The notes beneath the pieces were generated by a model. The model was not told the DNA's origin and ran no database searches. It saw only the letters and a list, made by a program, of their open reading frames with translations. This document shows, in pieces, positions 18,120 to 26,372 of a stretch of DNA of 64,000 nt. The stretch's first letter is position 1, and every line of letters starts with the position of its first letter. The position numbers and the translations under genes are program-made. The DNA comes from Hymenobacter sp. UV11 (GTDB lineage Bacteria; Bacteroidota; Bacteroidia; Cytophagales; Hymenobacteraceae), in NCBI RefSeq assembly GCF_004684095.1, contig NZ_SRII01000002.1, positions 496,692 through 560,691 on the forward strand, in the 5' to 3' direction.

Positions 18120-18896
18120 ATGCGCAAAAATCTGCTCCTGGCCCTGGCGGCCCTCCTAGCCCTCACGGCCTTCCTCCCCAGGCCCGCGCCTACCCCCACG
18201 CTGTTCATCATCGGCGACTCAACGGTGCGCAACACCGGGCCGGGGCAGCAGGGCTGGGGCACGGCCCTACCCCGCTATTTTGACACCACGCGGCTGCACA
18301 TCGTCAATAACGCGATGGCCGGGCGTAGCACGCGCACCTTCATTTCGGAGGGGCGCTGGGCCAAAACCATCGCCGCCATCCGGCCCGGCGACTTCCTGAT
18401 TATGCAGTTTGGGCACAACGAAGGCAGCGTGCCCGACACCACCAAGGCCGGCCGCCGCGGCGTGCTGCGCGGCACCGGCCTCGAAACCAAACCCCTCGTG
18501 TGGCCCGACGGCCACCCCGAAACCGTGAACACCTACGGCTGGTACCTGCGCAAATTCATTCAGGAAGCCAAGGCCAAAGGGGCCACGCCCATTGTGTGCT
18601 CCATGATTCCGCGCAACGAGTGGAAGGACGGCAAGGTCATCCGGGCCGACCAGGATTTTGGTAAGTGGGCCGCCGAGGTGGCCCGGCAGGAGGGGGTAGC
18701 GTTTATTAATCTGAATGAGCTGACCGCCCGCAAGTACGACCAGCTGGGCCCCGAGGCGACCAAGAAATTCTTCCCCGGTGACCACACCCACACCAACCCC
18801 GCCGGGGCCCAGGTCAACGCCGAATCAGTAGTAGAAGGCATTCGAGCCGACAAAAAGCTGGCCCTCAACAAGTACCTGCGGCCGGCGGTGAAATAG
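18120..18896 (+). CDS. Rhamnogalacturonan acetylesterase (CE12, SGNH fold)
   Basis: The 258-residue protein has a signal peptide (1-22) and the SGNH blocks: GDSTVRN with the catalytic Ser, QFGHNEGS, and DHTHTNPAGA with the Asp/His pair. The spacing and the WYLRKFIQEA and IPRNEW segments fit CE12. It should remove acetyl groups from the galacturonic acid of rhamnogalacturonan in the periplasm so that lyases and hydrolases can act. It is about 45% alike by eye to the esterase at 39503. Confidence 0.9.
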   Translation: MRKNLLLALAALLALTAFLPRPAPTPTLFIIGDSTVRNTGPGQQGWGTALPRYFDTTRLHIVNNAMAGRSTRTFISEGRWAKTIAAIRPGDFLIMQFGHNEGSVPDTTKAGRRGVLRGTGLETKPLVWPDGHPETVNTYGWYLRKFIQEAKAKGATPIVCSMIPRNEWKDGKVIRADQDFGKWAAEVARQEGVAFINLNELTARKYDQLGPEATKKFFPGDHTHTNPAGAQVNAESVVEGIRADKKLALNKYLRPAVK

Positions 18897-18917
18897 CCGC
18901 CGCGTCTTTCTGAGCCT

Positions 18918-20246
18918 ATGAAAATCAACGCCTTGCTGCTGCCCGCCCTGCTGGCGGGGCCCCTGCACGCCGCTGCTCAAGCAGGCCCGCCCACGCTCAA
19001 GTTTGACTTTGGGCCGGGCCGGGCGGCGGCTGGCTACCAGCAGGTGCTGCCCACGGCCGTTTACTCCGCGCAAACCGGCTACGGCTTCGACTTTGGTACC
19101 ACCGTTACGGGCGTTGATAGGGGGGGTAGGGATGCGCTGCGGGGCGACTTCGTGACCAGCCGGCAGCCGTTCTACTTCTCGGCCGCCGTGCCGGAAGGCA
19201 ACTACAACGTGACCGTGACGCTGGGTGACTTCAAGGGCGCATCGTCCAACTTCGTCAAGGCCGAGTCGCGCCGGCTGCTGCTCGAAACCACCGCCACCCG
19301 GCCCGGCCAGCTCCTCACCCAAACCTGGACCGTCAACGTCAAGAACCGCCGCATCGTGGGCGGCGGCGAGGTCAGCCTCAAGCCCCGCGAGCTGAACAAG
19401 CTGGACTGGGACGACCGCCTGACGCTGGAATTTGACGGCGCGCCGAGCGCCCTGGTAGCCCTCGAAATAACGCCCGCGCCGGCCGCTACCACCGTTTTTC
19501 TGGCCGGCAACTCCACCGTGGTAGACCAGGACGACGAGCCCTGGGCGGCCTGGGGCCAGATGCTGCCGCGGTTCTTCGGGCCCGGCGTGGCCGTGGCCAA
19601 CCACGCCGAATCGGGCCTGAGCCTGAGCAGTTTCCTGGGCTCGCACCGGCTCGAAAAAGTGCTGAGTATCATGAAACCCGGCGATTATTTATTCATCGAG
19701 TTTGGCCACAACGACCAGAAGGAGCACGGCCCCAACGACGGCCCCTTCCTGGCCTACACCGAGCGGCTGAAGCTCTTCGTGAGCGAGGCTCGCAAAAAGG
19801 GCGGCATTCCGGTCTTGGTGACTTCTACCAGCCGGCGCTCGTTCGGGGCCGGGGGCAAGATGGAGAATAGCCTGGGCGATTTTCCGGCCGCCGTGCGCCA
19901 GGTAGCGCAGCAGGATAACGTGCCACTCATCGACCTCAATGCGCTAACTACCAGCTTGTACGAAGCCATCGGCGACGAGGAGACGAAGAAGATATTCGTG
20001 CACTACCCCGCCAATTCCTACCCCGGCCAGACCCAGGCGCTGGCCGACAACACGCACTTCAACCCCTACGGCGCCTACGAGGTGGCCCGCTGCGTGGTCG
20101 AGGGTATGAAAACCGCTAAGCTGGACTTGGTGAAGTACCTGCGGCCCGACGTGCCGCCCTTTAGCCCCGCCCACCCCGACGCCCTGGCCCAGTGGCGCTG
20201 GCCCGAAAGCCCGCGCAGCACTGTCACCAAACCGGATGGGAATTAG
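18918..20246 (+). CDS. Two-domain rhamnogalacturonan acetylesterase (CE12-type)
   Basis: The 442-residue protein has a signal peptide, an N-terminal beta-sandwich of about 180 residues (LKFDFGPGRAAAGYQQV, GNYNVTVTLGD) and a C-terminal SGNH esterase domain. The first block reads GNSTVVDQ, with Asn for the usual Asp; the Ser is kept, as are FGHNDQK and DNTHFNPYGA. It starts 21 bp after the previous esterase, so the two are almost certainly co-transcribed. The N-terminal domain may bind the polysaccharide. Confidence 0.88.
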   Translation: MKINALLLPALLAGPLHAAAQAGPPTLKFDFGPGRAAAGYQQVLPTAVYSAQTGYGFDFGTTVTGVDRGGRDALRGDFVTSRQPFYFSAAVPEGNYNVTVTLGDFKGASSNFVKAESRRLLLETTATRPGQLLTQTWTVNVKNRRIVGGGEVSLKPRELNKLDWDDRLTLEFDGAPSALVALEITPAPAATTVFLAGNSTVVDQDDEPWAAWGQMLPRFFGPGVAVANHAESGLSLSSFLGSHRLEKVLSIMKPGDYLFIEFGHNDQKEHGPNDGPFLAYTERLKLFVSEARKKGGIPVLVTSTSRRSFGAGGKMENSLGDFPAAVRQVAQQDNVPLIDLNALTTSLYEAIGDEETKKIFVHYPANSYPGQTQALADNTHFNPYGAYEVARCVVEGMKTAKLDLVKYLRPDVPPFSPAHPDALAQWRWPESPRSTVTKPDGN

Positions 20247-20281
20247 CTGAGACAGGGTAGTTTGCAACTTCAAATCTGCCT

Positions 20282-20388
20282 GTCATGCTCATCGGGCGTC
20301 CGCTTGTCGAAGCATCCTGCCGCTTCATCAGCACCGTTCAACGAGGCGGTAGAGATGCTTCGACAAGCGGACGCCCGATGAGCATGAC
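20282..20388. repeat. Family B inverted repeat (B2)
   Basis: The arms at 20282-20325 and 20344-20388 are inverted copies carrying GTCATGCTCATCGGGCGTCC. This variant core is shared with B7 (55450-55562). It lies between the two-domain esterase and the GH95 gene, with the right arm ending 16 bp before the GH95 start. Confidence 0.9.
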
Positions 20389-20403
20389 GTTCTTTTTCAT
20401 TCA

Positions 20404-22827
20404 ATGAGAAGCAAGTTCTTGCCTGCCCTAATCTTGGCCCTAAGCCTCGCCCTACCCGCTCTGGCGCAGCCGCCGGCCGCCACGGTGCTCTGGTACCGCC
20501 AGCCCGCCAAGGACTGGAACGAGGCGCTGCCCGTGGGCAACGGCCGGCTGGGAGCCATGCTCTTCGGCCGGCCCGACAGCGAGCTGATGCAGCTGAACGA
20601 GAGCACCTTGTGGACCGGTGGCCCCGCTAACCCTGACCCCAACCCGGCCGCGCCCACCTACCTGCCCGAGGTGCGCCGCCTGCTCTTCGCCGGCGATAAC
20701 AGCGCGGCCTCGAAGCTCATGCGCCAGATGCAGGGCCCCAATACCAACGCCTACCAGCCCCTCGGCGACCTGCTGCTGCGCCAGCCGCTGACCGGCGCGG
20801 TGAGCAACTACCGCCGCGACCTCGATATCTCGACTGCTACTGCCACCACCCGCTTCACCGCCAACGGCGTGACCTACACCCGCGAGGTATTCGTGACCGC
20901 GCCCGACCAGGTCATTGTCATTCGCCTCACGGCCAGTAAGAAAAAGGCGCTGAGCTTTAGCTTGTCGTTGCGCAATCCGCTGGCCTCCAAGCTGGCGGCG
21001 GGGGGTAGGGAGCTGGTGCTGCGCGGCAAGGCCCGCACCAGTCTGGTAGAAAACCAGGAGGCTAAGCCCGTGGTGTATCAGGACGACCGCGGCTGCAACG
21101 GCATGCGCTACCAGATTCGGTTGAAAGTGGCGCGCACCGACGGGCGCGTGACGACGGCCGACAGCATCCTGCGCGTGGCCGGGGCCAGCGAGGCCCTGCT
21201 GCTGGTATCGGGCGCCACCAGCTTCAACGGCTTCGACAAGTGCCCCGATAAGGATGGCAAGGACGAGACCAAGGAAGCTCAACGCTGGCTGGCCGGCGCC
21301 GAAAAATACAGCTTCGCGCAGCTGCGGGCCCGCCACGTAGCTGATTACCAGAGCTATTTTAACCGGGTGCGGCTCACGCTGGCCGGCGACACGCCGCCCG
21401 ACCTTCCCACCGACGAGCGCCTCACGCGCTACAAAGCCGGCCAGCCCGACCTGGCCCTGGAGGAGCTGTACTTTCAGTTTGGGCGCTACCTGCTGCTGGG
21501 CAGCTCGCGGCCGGGCGGCCCGGCGGCCAACCTGCAAGGCATCTGGAACCAGCTCACGCAGCCGCCGTGGCGCAGCAACTACACCACCAATATCAACCTG
21601 CAGATGAACTATTGGCCCGCCGAGGCCGCCAACCTGGCCGAGCTGCAGGAGCCATTGCGCACCCAAATTGCCCACATGGCCACCACCGGCACCGCCACGG
21701 CCCGCACCTACTACCGCGCCGCCGGCTGGGCCGCGCACCACAACTCCGATATCTGGGCCTCGACTAATCCGGTGGGCGAGGGGGTAGGCGACCCCAAGTG
21801 GGCCAACTGGAGCCTGGGCAGCCCCTGGCTCTCGCAGCACTTATTTGACCACTACCGCTTTACGCAGGATAAAACCTACCTGCGCCAGGAAGCCTACCCC
21901 CTGCTAAAGGGGGCAGCCGAATTTTGCCTCGATTGGCTGGTGGAGCACGACGGCTACCTCGTGACAGCCCCCTCCACCTCGCCCGAAAACAGCTACCGCC
22001 TGCCCAACGGCCGCGAGGAGGTCGTAACCATCGCCTCCACCATGGACATGTCGATTATCCGCGACCTGTTCACCAATGTACTGGAGGCCGACTCGGTGCT
22101 GGGTACCGACGCGGCTTTTGCGGCGCGGGTGCGGGCGGCGCGGGCGCGGCTCTACCCGTTTCACATTGGTAAAAAAGGCAATTTGCAGGAGTGGTACGGC
22201 GATTTTGAGGACGTGGACCCGCAACACCGGCACGTGTCGCAGCTGTTTGGCTTGCACCCCGGCCGCCAGATTTCGCCGCTCACTACCCCCGCCCTGGCGG
22301 CGGCCGCCCGCCAAACGCTGGTGGTGCGCGGCGATGCGGGCACCGGCTGGAGCAAGGCCTGGAAAATCAACTTCTGGGCCCGCCTCCTCGACGGCGACCA
22401 CGCCTACAAGATGTACCAGGAACTGCTCAAAAACTCGACCCTCCACAACCTCTTCGACACCCACCCACCGTTCCAGATTGACGGCAACTTCGGGGCCACC
22501 GCCGGCCTCACCGAAATGCTGCTGCAAAGCCACCTCGCCGACGTGCACCTGCTGCCCGCCCTACCCGCCGCCTGGGCCACCGGCGCGGTGCAGGGCCTGG
22601 TGGCGCGCGGCGGCTTCGTAGTCGATATGACCTGGCACGACGGCCGCTTGGTCACGGCGCGCCTCACCTCGCGGGCCGGCGCGCCGTGCGTGCTGCGCAC
22701 CAGCGGGCCTGTGCAGGTGAGCCCGGCCGCGGCCAAAACCACCACCGAAACGGCCAACGGGACTACCTATTACCTCACCTCGTTTCCGACCAAATTGGGC
22801 GCGAGCTACGAGGTGGTGGCACAATAA
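20404..22827 (+). CDS. GH95 alpha-L-fucosidase / alpha-L-galactosidase
   Basis: The 807-residue protein has a signal peptide (1-21), an N-terminal beta domain (ALPVGNGRLGAMLFG, LNESTLWTGG) and an (alpha/alpha)6 barrel with NLQGIWN, YTTNINLQMNYWPAE, HHNSDIWA, GWSKAWKINFWARL and FQIDGNFGATAG. These are GH95 signatures; the NINLQMNYW asparagines and the FQIDGN aspartate belong to the active site. In pectin the target would be terminal alpha-L-fucose or L-galactose on side chains. Which of the two cannot be decided from sequence by eye. Confidence 0.93.
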   Translation: MRSKFLPALILALSLALPALAQPPAATVLWYRQPAKDWNEALPVGNGRLGAMLFGRPDSELMQLNESTLWTGGPANPDPNPAAPTYLPEVRRLLFAGDNSAASKLMRQMQGPNTNAYQPLGDLLLRQPLTGAVSNYRRDLDISTATATTRFTANGVTYTREVFVTAPDQVIVIRLTASKKKALSFSLSLRNPLASKLAAGGRELVLRGKARTSLVENQEAKPVVYQDDRGCNGMRYQIRLKVARTDGRVTTADSILRVAGASEALLLVSGATSFNGFDKCPDKDGKDETKEAQRWLAGAEKYSFAQLRARHVADYQSYFNRVRLTLAGDTPPDLPTDERLTRYKAGQPDLALEELYFQFGRYLLLGSSRPGGPAANLQGIWNQLTQPPWRSNYTTNINLQMNYWPAEAANLAELQEPLRTQIAHMATTGTATARTYYRAAGWAAHHNSDIWASTNPVGEGVGDPKWANWSLGSPWLSQHLFDHYRFTQDKTYLRQEAYPLLKGAAEFCLDWLVEHDGYLVTAPSTSPENSYRLPNGREEVVTIASTMDMSIIRDLFTNVLEADSVLGTDAAFAARVRAARARLYPFHIGKKGNLQEWYGDFEDVDPQHRHVSQLFGLHPGRQISPLTTPALAAAARQTLVVRGDAGTGWSKAWKINFWARLLDGDHAYKMYQELLKNSTLHNLFDTHPPFQIDGNFGATAGLTEMLLQSHLADVHLLPALPAAWATGAVQGLVARGGFVVDMTWHDGRLVTARLTSRAGAPCVLRTSGPVQVSPAAAKTTTETANGTTYYLTSFPTKLGASYEVVAQ

Positions 22828-22876
22828 GGGGGTAGAGGCTTGCTGATTTAGACGAACAAGTCATGCTGACTTAGCG

Positions 22877-22972
22877 GAACGTCATGCTGAGCCTGTCGAA
22901 GCATCTCTACCGCTTCGCATGAGCCGTTCAACGAAGCGGTAGAGATGCTTCGACAGGCTCAGCATGACGTTC
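22877..22972. repeat. Family B inverted repeat (B3)
   Basis: The arms starting 22877 and ending 22972 are inverted copies (GAACGTCATGCTGAGCCTGT). A second partial unit, TCATGCTGACTTAGCGG, precedes it at 22861-22877. It lies between the GH95 and GH105 genes. Confidence 0.92.
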
Positions 22973-23010
22973 TGGAGATATTTATTAACTTTCTTAGGCG
23001 GCCAATTCCC

Positions 23011-24375
23011 ATGCCCTACCCCCTCTTTTTTGGCAAAAGACTATCACTGGCGCTCCTGCTGCTTGCCGCCACGCCCGCCTACGCCCAAACCGCGCCGCCC
23101 AAAGCCAACGACACTACCACCCCCCTGCACCTGCTAAAACCCGACTACCCCATCCCCTACGGCCAGACCACGGCCGAAGGCGTGAAGCTGGTGCTCGACC
23201 GTGTGTACGCCTACCTCGACGCCGCTACCCCCACCGAGCTGGTCGATAAAAAGACCAACGCGACCATTACTGACCGCCGGAAATTCAACCCCGACGCCAT
23301 TATCAAGCCCGGCGATTTCCGCCTCACCAGCTACGAGTGGGGCGTGACCTACGCCGGCATGCTCCGCGCCTCCGAAACCACCGGCGACCCCAAATTCGCC
23401 GCCTACACCCGCGGCCGTCTGAAGTTTCTGGGCGAGCTGGTGCCCTACTTCCGCGCCTACCAAACGGCCCACCCCGAGGCGGCCACGCCCGTGCGCTCCA
23501 TCGTGCAGCCCCACGCCCTGGACGATGTGGGCGCCATCTGCGCGGCCATGATAAAGACCCAGCGCCTCGACCCCACCGCCAACCTGCGGCCGATGATTGA
23601 CCCGTTCGTGAGCTACATCATGACCAAGGAATTTCGCCTCGCCGATGGCACGCTGGCCCGCAACCGCCCCCAGCCCAACACGCTCTGGCTCGACGACCTG
23701 TTTATGAGCATCCCGGCGCTGGCCCAAATGGGCAAGCTCACCGGCGACGCCCGCTACTACGACGAGGCCGTGAAGCAGCTCACGCAGTTTGCCCCGCGCA
23801 TGTTCGACCGGCAAAAGGGCCTCTACATGCACGGCTGGGTGCAGGGCATGGCCGAGCACCCCGAGTTCCACTGGGCCCGCGCCAACGGCTGGGCCATCCT
23901 CACCACCGTGGAATTGCTCGACGTGCTGCCCGCCAACCACCCCGGCCGTCCGGCGGTGCTGGAGCTGCTGCGCGCCCACGCCCGCGGCCTGGCCGCCCAG
24001 CAAAGCGGCTCGGGTTTCTGGCACCAGCTGCTCGACCGTCCCGACAGCTACCTCGAAACCTCGGCCACGGCTATTTACGCCTACGCCATCGCCCACGCCG
24101 TGAACCAGGGCTGGCTCGATGCCCAGGCCTACGGCCCCATGGCCCTGCTAGCCTGGAACGCCGTGAGCACCAAAGTCACCCCCCAGGGCCAGGTCGAAGG
24201 CACCTGCGTGGGCACCGGCATGGGCTTCGACCCGGCCTTCTACTACTACCGCCCCGTGAACGTGTACGCCGCCCACGGCTACGGCCCCGTGCTGCTGGCC
24301 GGCGCCGAAATCATCCAGCTACTCAAGCAGCACCCGTATGGCATCAACGACAGTTCCGTGCAGATTTTGAAGTAG
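23011..24375 (+). CDS. GH105 unsaturated rhamnogalacturonyl hydrolase
   Basis: The 454-residue protein has a signal peptide (1-24) when begun at ATG 23011; an earlier in-frame ATG lies in repeat B3. The (alpha/alpha)6 barrel has WLDDLFMSIP with the catalytic Asp, MHGWVQGMAEHPEFHWARANGW and YLETSATAIYAYAI, all typical of GH105. It should remove the unsaturated uronic acid left at the non-reducing end by PL11 and similar lyases. Confidence 0.92.
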   Translation: MPYPLFFGKRLSLALLLLAATPAYAQTAPPKANDTTTPLHLLKPDYPIPYGQTTAEGVKLVLDRVYAYLDAATPTELVDKKTNATITDRRKFNPDAIIKPGDFRLTSYEWGVTYAGMLRASETTGDPKFAAYTRGRLKFLGELVPYFRAYQTAHPEAATPVRSIVQPHALDDVGAICAAMIKTQRLDPTANLRPMIDPFVSYIMTKEFRLADGTLARNRPQPNTLWLDDLFMSIPALAQMGKLTGDARYYDEAVKQLTQFAPRMFDRQKGLYMHGWVQGMAEHPEFHWARANGWAILTTVELLDVLPANHPGRPAVLELLRAHARGLAAQQSGSGFWHQLLDRPDSYLETSATAIYAYAIAHAVNQGWLDAQAYGPMALLAWNAVSTKVTPQGQVEGTCVGTGMGFDPAFYYYRPVNVYAAHGYGPVLLAGAEIIQLLKQHPYGINDSSVQILK

Positions 24376-24386
24376 GCTGGACGAGG

Positions 24387-24794
24387 TTATTCAATCCACT
24401 TTTTGATTTGAAGCCGTTGTTTTCGTCTCCACCAACGTTGAAACCATGTTTTCGGCTGAGCTTCTTGAATGGATTCAATTGGGCGAGAACCCACGTATTC
24501 TTCGCCTCGATACCAAACTGATAACATCAACTGCCCGGTACGAAGGGAACGAATGAATCCGGCGGCATCAGTGGCATCGTCTGTGGGGTCGCCTTCATGC
24601 CATCCAAAATGAGTGTGATATTCAGCGAAGCCAACGGTAATCTCAGTATTCGCTGATGATACCCAAAAGTCCCAACCGGATGGCGAAACCATCTTTATTT
24701 CGAACCAATATTCTTGCTCGGTTACGAAGGGCTGCAAGTCTGGAAGTATTTCCAACAAGAAGTCTAGGCTTTGGGTAGAATAAGATGAAAGCAT
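24387..24794 (-). CDS. Small soluble protein, unknown function
   Basis: The 135-residue product has no signal or membrane segment. It is rich in Trp and acidic residues and has a distinctive core, TEITVGFAEYHTHFGWHEGD, then a basic Trp-rich tail (TWFQRWWRRKQR). Base composition and codon use are clearly less GC-rich than in neighbouring genes, which suggests transfer. It faces the adjacent SGNH gene divergently and ends only 11 bp from the convergent GH105 gene. The shape recalls small immunity-type proteins, but I cannot name a family. Confidence 0.6.
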   Translation of the reverse strand: MLSSYSTQSLDFLLEILPDLQPFVTEQEYWFEIKMVSPSGWDFWVSSANTEITVGFAEYHTHFGWHEGDPTDDATDAAGFIRSLRTGQLMLSVWYRGEEYVGSRPIESIQEAQPKTWFQRWWRRKQRLQIKKWIE

Positions 24795-24866
24795 GATCTA
24801 AAGTAGCAAGCGAGGCTTCTAGCGTCGCAGACACGCGCCAGCAGGTCCTAATTATTAGCCATTGCC

Positions 24867-25550
24867 ATGAAAAAGCTTCTCCTGTTTCTACTGCTCCTGC
24901 CGGCCCTGCTACCCGCGCAAACCCCGGTGGCGTCGGACAAGCCCCTCAACATCTTGACCCTAGGCGACAGCAACGGCACGTTTCCCCACAGCTGGCCCAA
25001 GCAGCTGGAGCTGGCCCTACCCCAGGCGCAGGTCTTCAATATCAGCAAATCGGGCCGCACCATTGGGTTCGTGAACAACGGCGACAGCACCTTGAATTCG
25101 CTGCTGGTCTTGGACGAAAATCTGCGGAAAGCGGCCGAGTTTACCCAGGACCGGCCGTTCGATTTCGTGGTGCTGGAGCTGGGCACCAACGACGCCAAAG
25201 CCGTTTTTGCCGACCGCCAGCGAGAAGTCCCGGTCAACCTGGCAACCCTCCTCCACCGCATAAAAACCTGTCCCTACCCCGCCATCAACCGCGCTAAGAT
25301 TATCCTCATCTCCCCGCCGCCCTACGGCACGAAAGCCGAAGCCCTACCCAAGTACCAGGGCGGCAACGAGCGGGTCCGCCACATGGCCAGCACCTTCCAA
25401 CAGGTGGCGCGCCGCACCCATTGCCTCTTCGTGAACGGCTACCAAACCCCGGGCCTGGACATCAACACCATGACCGCCGACGGCCTGCACCTGGACGCCA
25501 CCGGCTCCCGGCTGCTGGTGGCGCCCGTGCTGGCCATTATGGGGCGGTAG
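24867..25550 (+). CDS. SGNH/GDSL hydrolase, secreted
   Basis: The 227-residue protein has a signal peptide (1-17) and the SGNH blocks LTLGDSNGTFPHSW, ELGTNDAKAVF and DGLHLDATG with the Asp/His pair. It is probably an esterase acting in the periplasm. It differs clearly from the CE12 proteins nearby (no GHN block, a distinct second half with LISPPPYGTKAEALPKY), so the substrate is unknown; an acyl or acetyl ester on a plant polysaccharide would fit the setting. Confidence 0.82.
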   Translation: MKKLLLFLLLLPALLPAQTPVASDKPLNILTLGDSNGTFPHSWPKQLELALPQAQVFNISKSGRTIGFVNNGDSTLNSLLVLDENLRKAAEFTQDRPFDFVVLELGTNDAKAVFADRQREVPVNLATLLHRIKTCPYPAINRAKIILISPPPYGTKAEALPKYQGGNERVRHMASTFQQVARRTHCLFVNGYQTPGLDINTMTADGLHLDATGSRLLVAPVLAIMGR

Positions 25551-25610
25551 GGTTGATAGGCTCAGAACGGTGTAAAGAGCACTCATTCCGCGGCTACGTT
25601 CCACATCTAA

Positions 25611-25673
25611 TGAAGCTGTTTAGAAAGTCCATTTAGGCAGCCCGCCTCAAAGCCGACTTTCTAAACAGCTTCA
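25611..25673. repeat. 19-bp perfect inverted repeat
   Basis: Arms 25611-25629 and 25655-25673 (TGAAGCTGTTTAGAAAGTC and its complement) are exact, with a 25-bp loop. It is more AT-rich than the A, B and C families and resembles a small terminator or the ends of a tiny non-autonomous element. Confidence 0.85.
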
Positions 25674-25725
25674 ATAGCTCTTACAGTCAGTATCTTGAAG
25701 ATGTTGTGAGCATTCTTTCGCAAAG

Positions 25726-25842
25726 ATGGCTAACAGAGAGAAAGTTGCTGGAATAATTTGCTCGCTGGGCTATTACTTCGCGTTGCTGTCATTTTTCACG
25801 GTTCCCAGACCTCCGAATGCTTTGCCTTATGCGTACCACTGA
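25726..25842 (+). CDS. Possible 38-residue membrane peptide
   Basis: A short frame encodes MANREKVAGIICSLGYY, a hydrophobic stretch, then a proline-rich end. It overlaps the start of the next membrane protein by 14 bases. It could be a small membrane peptide coupled to that gene or the remnant of a larger one. Evidence is weak. Confidence 0.3.
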   Translation: MANREKVAGIICSLGYYFALLSFFTVPRPPNALPYAYH

Positions 25843-26212
25843 CAAAGGTTTTTGGCTGCTAGTAGTAGTGGCCAGCTGCTGGCTGCTGAGCCTGGCGTTG
25901 CCCATTTATCAGAAGTTGTGGTTTGTAGCGCCTTCGGGCCACTACGGCGGCGGGGTCGGAACGAGTGTACTGTTGTTATTCCTGCTGTTCCGGCGCTGGC
26001 GTCCCGCCCGGATACTTATGATACTAATTTGTAGCTTGAGTGTGTGCGTGATAAGCAGCATTATCTACTACAACTTCACCCATTCAGGTCCCCTGCTAGG
26101 TTTCTGTTTAACCTTGCCTTTAGAGTTGACGGCTCTAGCTATCCTGAGCTATTCAACTTCCGTCAAGCATTTTCTGGGCTCCAAATCCCAAGCCGGTTTG
26201 CAGGTAGGATAA
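25829..26212 (+). CDS. Small four-helix membrane protein, unknown
   Basis: The 127-residue product has about four hydrophobic segments (residues 8-26, 42-57, 64-83 and 90-110) and no family signature I recognise. I prefer ATG 25829 to the in-frame ATG at 25817. The gene is less GC-rich than the catabolic genes and sits between the 19-bp inverted repeat and a composite repeat, so it is probably an accessory insertion. Confidence 0.5.
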   Translation: MRTTDKGFWLLVVVASCWLLSLALPIYQKLWFVAPSGHYGGGVGTSVLLLFLLFRRWRPARILMILICSLSVCVISSIIYYNFTHSGPLLGFCLTLPLELTALAILSYSTSVKHFLGSKSQAGLQVG

Positions 26213-26270
26213 CGGGTGGAGCAGTACACCACGGGGTTAAGCATCGCAGAAGTGGTGCCGTCACGTCTGG

Positions 26271-26348
26271 CTCCCCTCTCTTTTGGAGAGGGGTAGGGGG
26301 TGAGGTTCCACCAGCGCGGTAGAGATGCTTCGTTACGCTCAGCATGAC
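26271..26348. repeat. Composite half-element: A-type arm joined to B-type arm
   Basis: Bases 26271-26305 match the right arm of family A (CTCTTTTGGAGAGG..GGGGGTGAGG); 26315-26348 match the right arm of family B (CGCGGTAGAGATGCTTCG..CTCAGCATGAC). Neither left arm is present. It lies just downstream of the PL22 gene. Confidence 0.85.
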
Positions 26349-26372
26349 CTTTCTACTGCCTCCCAAATTACC

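Noticed and set aside
22945..23010. Upstream start of the GH105 gene
   Set aside because: The in-frame ATG lies in repeat B3 and would place about 22 non-signal residues before a good signal peptide that starts at 23011.
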